This document shows, one piece after another, positions 61,471-64,000 of a stretch of DNA of 64,000 bases. The stretch is from Paludibacteraceae bacterium (lineage in GTDB: Bacteria > Bacteroidota > Bacteroidia > Bacteroidales > Paludibacteraceae). Every line of letters begins with the position of its first letter. Within the stretch, counting starts at the first letter, position 1. The notes under the pieces were generated by a model. The model was not told the DNA's origin, did not search any database, and worked only from the letters and a program-made list of their open reading frames with translations. The translations under genes were made by a program, and so were the position numbers. The stretch lies in assembly GCA_017471175.1 (NCBI GenBank), contig JAFUVS010000014.1, positions 124,001-188,000 of the forward strand. The letters are read 5' to 3'.

Positions 61471-64000
61471 CTATTTTACTTCTGGAGCCGGAGACATAAC
61501 CACTTCAAATACATTGCCTGCTGCCACGAGTTTGGTGAGCAGGGCTTGAATCTTTTCGGCGGTGATACCCTGCACGGTCTTCTCGTAGTCGGCTAACAGG
61601 TCGTCGCCATAGACCAGACGGTCATACACGGCACTGCGCCACCACCAGTTCGTTTGCAGGTTCTCCTTGTAGTCCTTGAGCATCGACTCCTTCTCTTTCT
61701 GCAGGTCTTGCGCCAAAGGACCGTCCTTGACAATGGTCTGTACCTCTTCGTGAATGACTTGCATCAGGCGTTCTTCCTTCTCGGGGTCGGTATCAAACTG
61801 CATCACAAGACGAGCCGAAGCATACGGGATACGGGTTACCCAACCGCCGCAACCTACGCCGTAACTGCCGCCTTCACGCTCACGGATAGACTCAAGATAA
61901 CGCGTACTCAAGATACGCCCTATCAACTCCATCGTTACCGCGTTTTCGAGTGAGTAAGGAATCTCGTCAGAAGTGTACTGGATGCGGTTGGTTGTCTGAC
62001 GGATTTCCATCTCACGCGTGAAATAGTTTTTAACGGTACCCTTGGGAGCGTGGATGTTCCAGTCGCGCCATTGTTCGGGTTCGGCTTTCTTCGTCTTCAG
62101 ACCGCCTATCCATTGGCAGACGGCTTTCTGTACGCTCTTATCGGCATGGTTAATATCACCATAGATGATAAAAGTGAAGTCGCCCGGATTACCAAAACGG
62201 TCGTGGTAGATTTCCATCACCTTGTCAAGGGACACTTTTTCGAGCGCGTCCATATCAAAGATCAGAGTACGTTCCGAGTGGCAGGACTGCGTAAGAGCCA
62301 ACGAGTCGCCAAAGACGGTCTTGTGGTTCTTATTGCGGTTACGAAGTCCCTCTTTCTGACGGTTCATATAGGTCTCATAGGCTTTCTCATCCCTGCGCGG
62401 AGCAGTGAAATTGAGATAAACCAATTGGAGCATCGTCTCAAAATCTTTGATGCTCGAACTACCCCATACCGACTCGGAGTAAGTGTCTATACTGAGGCTG
62501 GCACTTGCGCTCTTGCCTGTCAGGGCTTTGTTCAGTTCCCGACGCGAAAAGTCGCTCAATCCCATCTCATAAATCAGCGAGGTCGTCAGCCTTAGCGAAG
62601 GCAGATCCTCGGTCTTGACCAACGATGAGCCACCCATCGAGTAGGCTTGCAACGAGATGCTGTTCTCGTCAAACTTCGAAGGACGGAAAATGACGCGTAT
62701 GCCGTTGCTCAACGTCCATTCGGTAGTGCCGTAACGCTCATCGGAAGAGGTGGACTTAATCTTACCCGCCTTCGGGGCTTTCTTGATTAACTGCGTGCGA
62801 TAAACAAGGTCTTCGGGCGACTCTATTTCAGCCTTCTGCACCGCTTGCATCATCGCTAATACTTCCTCTTCCGTGGGAATATGAATACCCTCTTTCTCCT
62901 GACCTGTAATGGACACGGTCGGATGATTATGCATCAGCGTGCGAACCATCATATTCAACTCTGTAAGTGTAATAGTAGGAACCTGCTCTTGGGCAAAACG
63001 CACTTCCCAATCGATACCGGGGATAGACTCTTGATCCTCAAAGTTGCGCACATACTCATTGACGTAGGAGCGGTTGCTGCGGGTGTTCTTGCTCTTGAGC
63101 GAGTTCTCCATACTATTCAGGTAGTTGGTCTTAACGCGATCCAACTCGCTTTGCTTAAAGCCGTAGCGTTGCATCTTCTCCAACTGGTACAACAGGTCAT
63201 TGAGTGCCTCTGTTTCGCGTCCTTCTTTCGGACTGACGGAAGCCAAGAAAGCATCTTTGAGTTTGACTATCTCGCCGTATCCCACACCTGCGCTCTTGAA
63301 CGATGCGTTAGGGTCTTCCGTGATGTCGCTGAAGCGGTTGTTCATCATCGAGCAGATGAGCGACAGACAGATATTGCGACGGTACTCGTAAGGCGTATTG
63401 CGCAGACTGCTCTGCATCTGCTCGTGCAGCCATTCGATACTTATATCCGTGCTTTGAGCCTCCTTGTTGGATGCGGTAACCACACGTGCGCGGTCATTGA
63501 AAGGTACGGTATAGAGAGGACGCTCACCGCGGTTGGCACGCGCGGGAACATCTTTCCACAGGTCTTTGATTTTCTGCTCAATCTTGTCCACATCTATATC
63601 GCCCACCACGATGATGGCTTGCAGGTCAGGTCCGTACCACTTGTGGTAATAATCGCGCAGGGCATCGTAGGCGAAGTTGTTGATAACAGCCGTATCGCCT
63701 ATCACATCGCGTTTGCCGTACTGCGTACCGGGGTATTTCTTGGCAACGATGTCCTTGTAGAGCAGACGACCCGGAGTAGCTCTTGTCCGCCATTCCTCGC
63801 GAATCACACCGCGCTCTGCGTCTATCTCGTCCGGCTCCAACAGCAGACCGCACGACCAGTCGTACATCACCAACAGAGCCGAATCAATAATCCCTTCCCG
63901 AACGGTAGGTACATCGCTCAACCGATACACCGTCTCATCAATCGAGGTATAGGCGTTGATATTGCCGCCGAAATTCACGCCGATAGACTCAAAGTAATTG
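61471..64000 (-). CDS. M16 family zinc peptidase, PqqL-like (N-terminus beyond window edge)
   Basis: About 842 residues are visible; the frame stays open to the right edge. The visible part begins NYFESIGVNFGGNINAYTSIDETVYRLSDV, which in this family follows the HxxEH zinc motif by about 30 residues, so the zinc site is just outside. The downstream Glu region is visible as ERGVIREEW. Further M16 domains include PYEYRRNICLSLICSMMNNRF, TEWTLSNGIRVIFRPSKFDENSISLQAYSMGGSS and SIREREGGSYGVGCGGW. It is about the size of bacterial PqqL-like peptidases (around 930 residues). It is not closely similar to the M16 protein at 39846. Ends at an intrinsic terminator. Confidence 0.9.
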   Translation of the reverse strand, partial: NYFESIGVNFGGNINAYTSIDETVYRLSDVPTVREGIIDSALLVMYDWSCGLLLEPDEIDAERGVIREEWRTRATPGRLLYKDIVAKKYPGTQYGKRDVIGDTAVINNFAYDALRDYYHKWYGPDLQAIIVVGDIDVDKIEQKIKDLWKDVPARANRGERPLYTVPFNDRARVVTASNKEAQSTDISIEWLHEQMQSSLRNTPYEYRRNICLSLICSMMNNRFSDITEDPNASFKSAGVGYGEIVKLKDAFLASVSPKEGRETEALNDLLYQLEKMQRYGFKQSELDRVKTNYLNSMENSLKSKNTRSNRSYVNEYVRNFEDQESIPGIDWEVRFAQEQVPTITLTELNMMVRTLMHNHPTVSITGQEKEGIHIPTEEEVLAMMQAVQKAEIESPEDLVYRTQLIKKAPKAGKIKSTSSDERYGTTEWTLSNGIRVIFRPSKFDENSISLQAYSMGGSSLVKTEDLPSLRLTTSLIYEMGLSDFSRRELNKALTGKSASASLSIDTYSESVWGSSSIKDFETMLQLVYLNFTAPRRDEKAYETYMNRQKEGLRNRNKNHKTVFGDSLALTQSCHSERTLIFDMDALEKVSLDKVMEIYHDRFGNPGDFTFIIYGDINHADKSVQKAVCQWIGGLKTKKAEPEQWRDWNIHAPKGTVKNYFTREMEIRQTTNRIQYTSDEIPYSLENAVTMELIGRILSTRYLESIREREGGSYGVGCGGWVTRIPYASARLVMQFDTDPEKEERLMQVIHEEVQTIVKDGPLAQDLQKEKESMLKDYKENLQTNWWWRSAVYDRLVYGDDLLADYEKTVQGITAEKIQALLTKLVAAGNVFEVVMSPAPEVK

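Overview
The window is chromosomal DNA from a member of the Bacteroidales (Bacteroidota). Several independent signals point there. The promoters have the Bacteroidota form (TTTG or TTG, 19-23 bases, then TAnnTTTG). The genome carries FimB/Mfa2-type and Mfa1-type fimbrial lipoproteins, BspA-like leucine-rich proteins and a C-terminal type IX secretion (T9SS) sorting domain. It also has a lipoprotein dipeptidyl peptidase III, Na+-NQR, Mpl and a eukaryote-type glycogen branching enzyme. I cannot name the species. A T9SS-bearing relative of the Porphyromonas/Tannerella/Paludibacter side of the order fits best, but that is inference. I see no phage, insertion sequence, rRNA or CRISPR array.

Layout. 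1-1512 (minus): start of nqrB and all of nqrA, behind a 200-base leader with repeated palindromes. 2082-8187 (plus): a short BspA-like protein; DUF3467 and a nucleoside phosphorylase; then a ROK sugar kinase, a polysaccharide deacetylase and an NtrY-like sensor kinase in one apparent operon. 8177-28422 (minus): a fimbrial operon in the order DUF3575/OmpA protein, Mfa1-like fimbrillin, FimB/Mfa2 lipoprotein, accessory fimbrial lipoprotein, and a 4867-residue beta-helix protein with a T9SS signal. 28695-34740 (minus): a 1789-residue secreted M6 metalloprotease with leucine-rich and InlB-like repeats, and a small lipoprotein. 35020-39169 (plus): tRNA-Ser(GCT), dipeptidyl peptidase III, EPSP synthase and a shortened glycosyltransferase. 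39269-44911: secG (minus), then an M16 protease, era and an HtrA-type protease (plus). 44889-52188 (minus): efp, galK, tig, mpl, a dCMP deaminase, an S41 protease and rpe. 52860-60167 (plus): valS, DAHP synthase/chorismate mutase, YhcH-like protein, glgB and nagB. 60182-64000 (minus): a UspA-like protein, engB and a second M16 protease cut by the window edge.

The most interesting part is the 20-kb fimbrial locus. It has one textbook promoter, an 11-base G tract in its leader, an 8-base G tract inside the giant gene, and a giant last gene built from about seven beta-helix modules. Together this looks like a phase-variable surface filament system with a giant T9SS-exported adhesin as partner. 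That is a hypothesis; the gene content and the tracts are directly visible.

Other notable signals are an 11-bp tandem-repeat element present twice in opposite orientation (1831-1881 and 52494-52549), a perfect sigma-54 promoter in front of the HtrA gene, and a two-subtype repeat array in the M6 protease.
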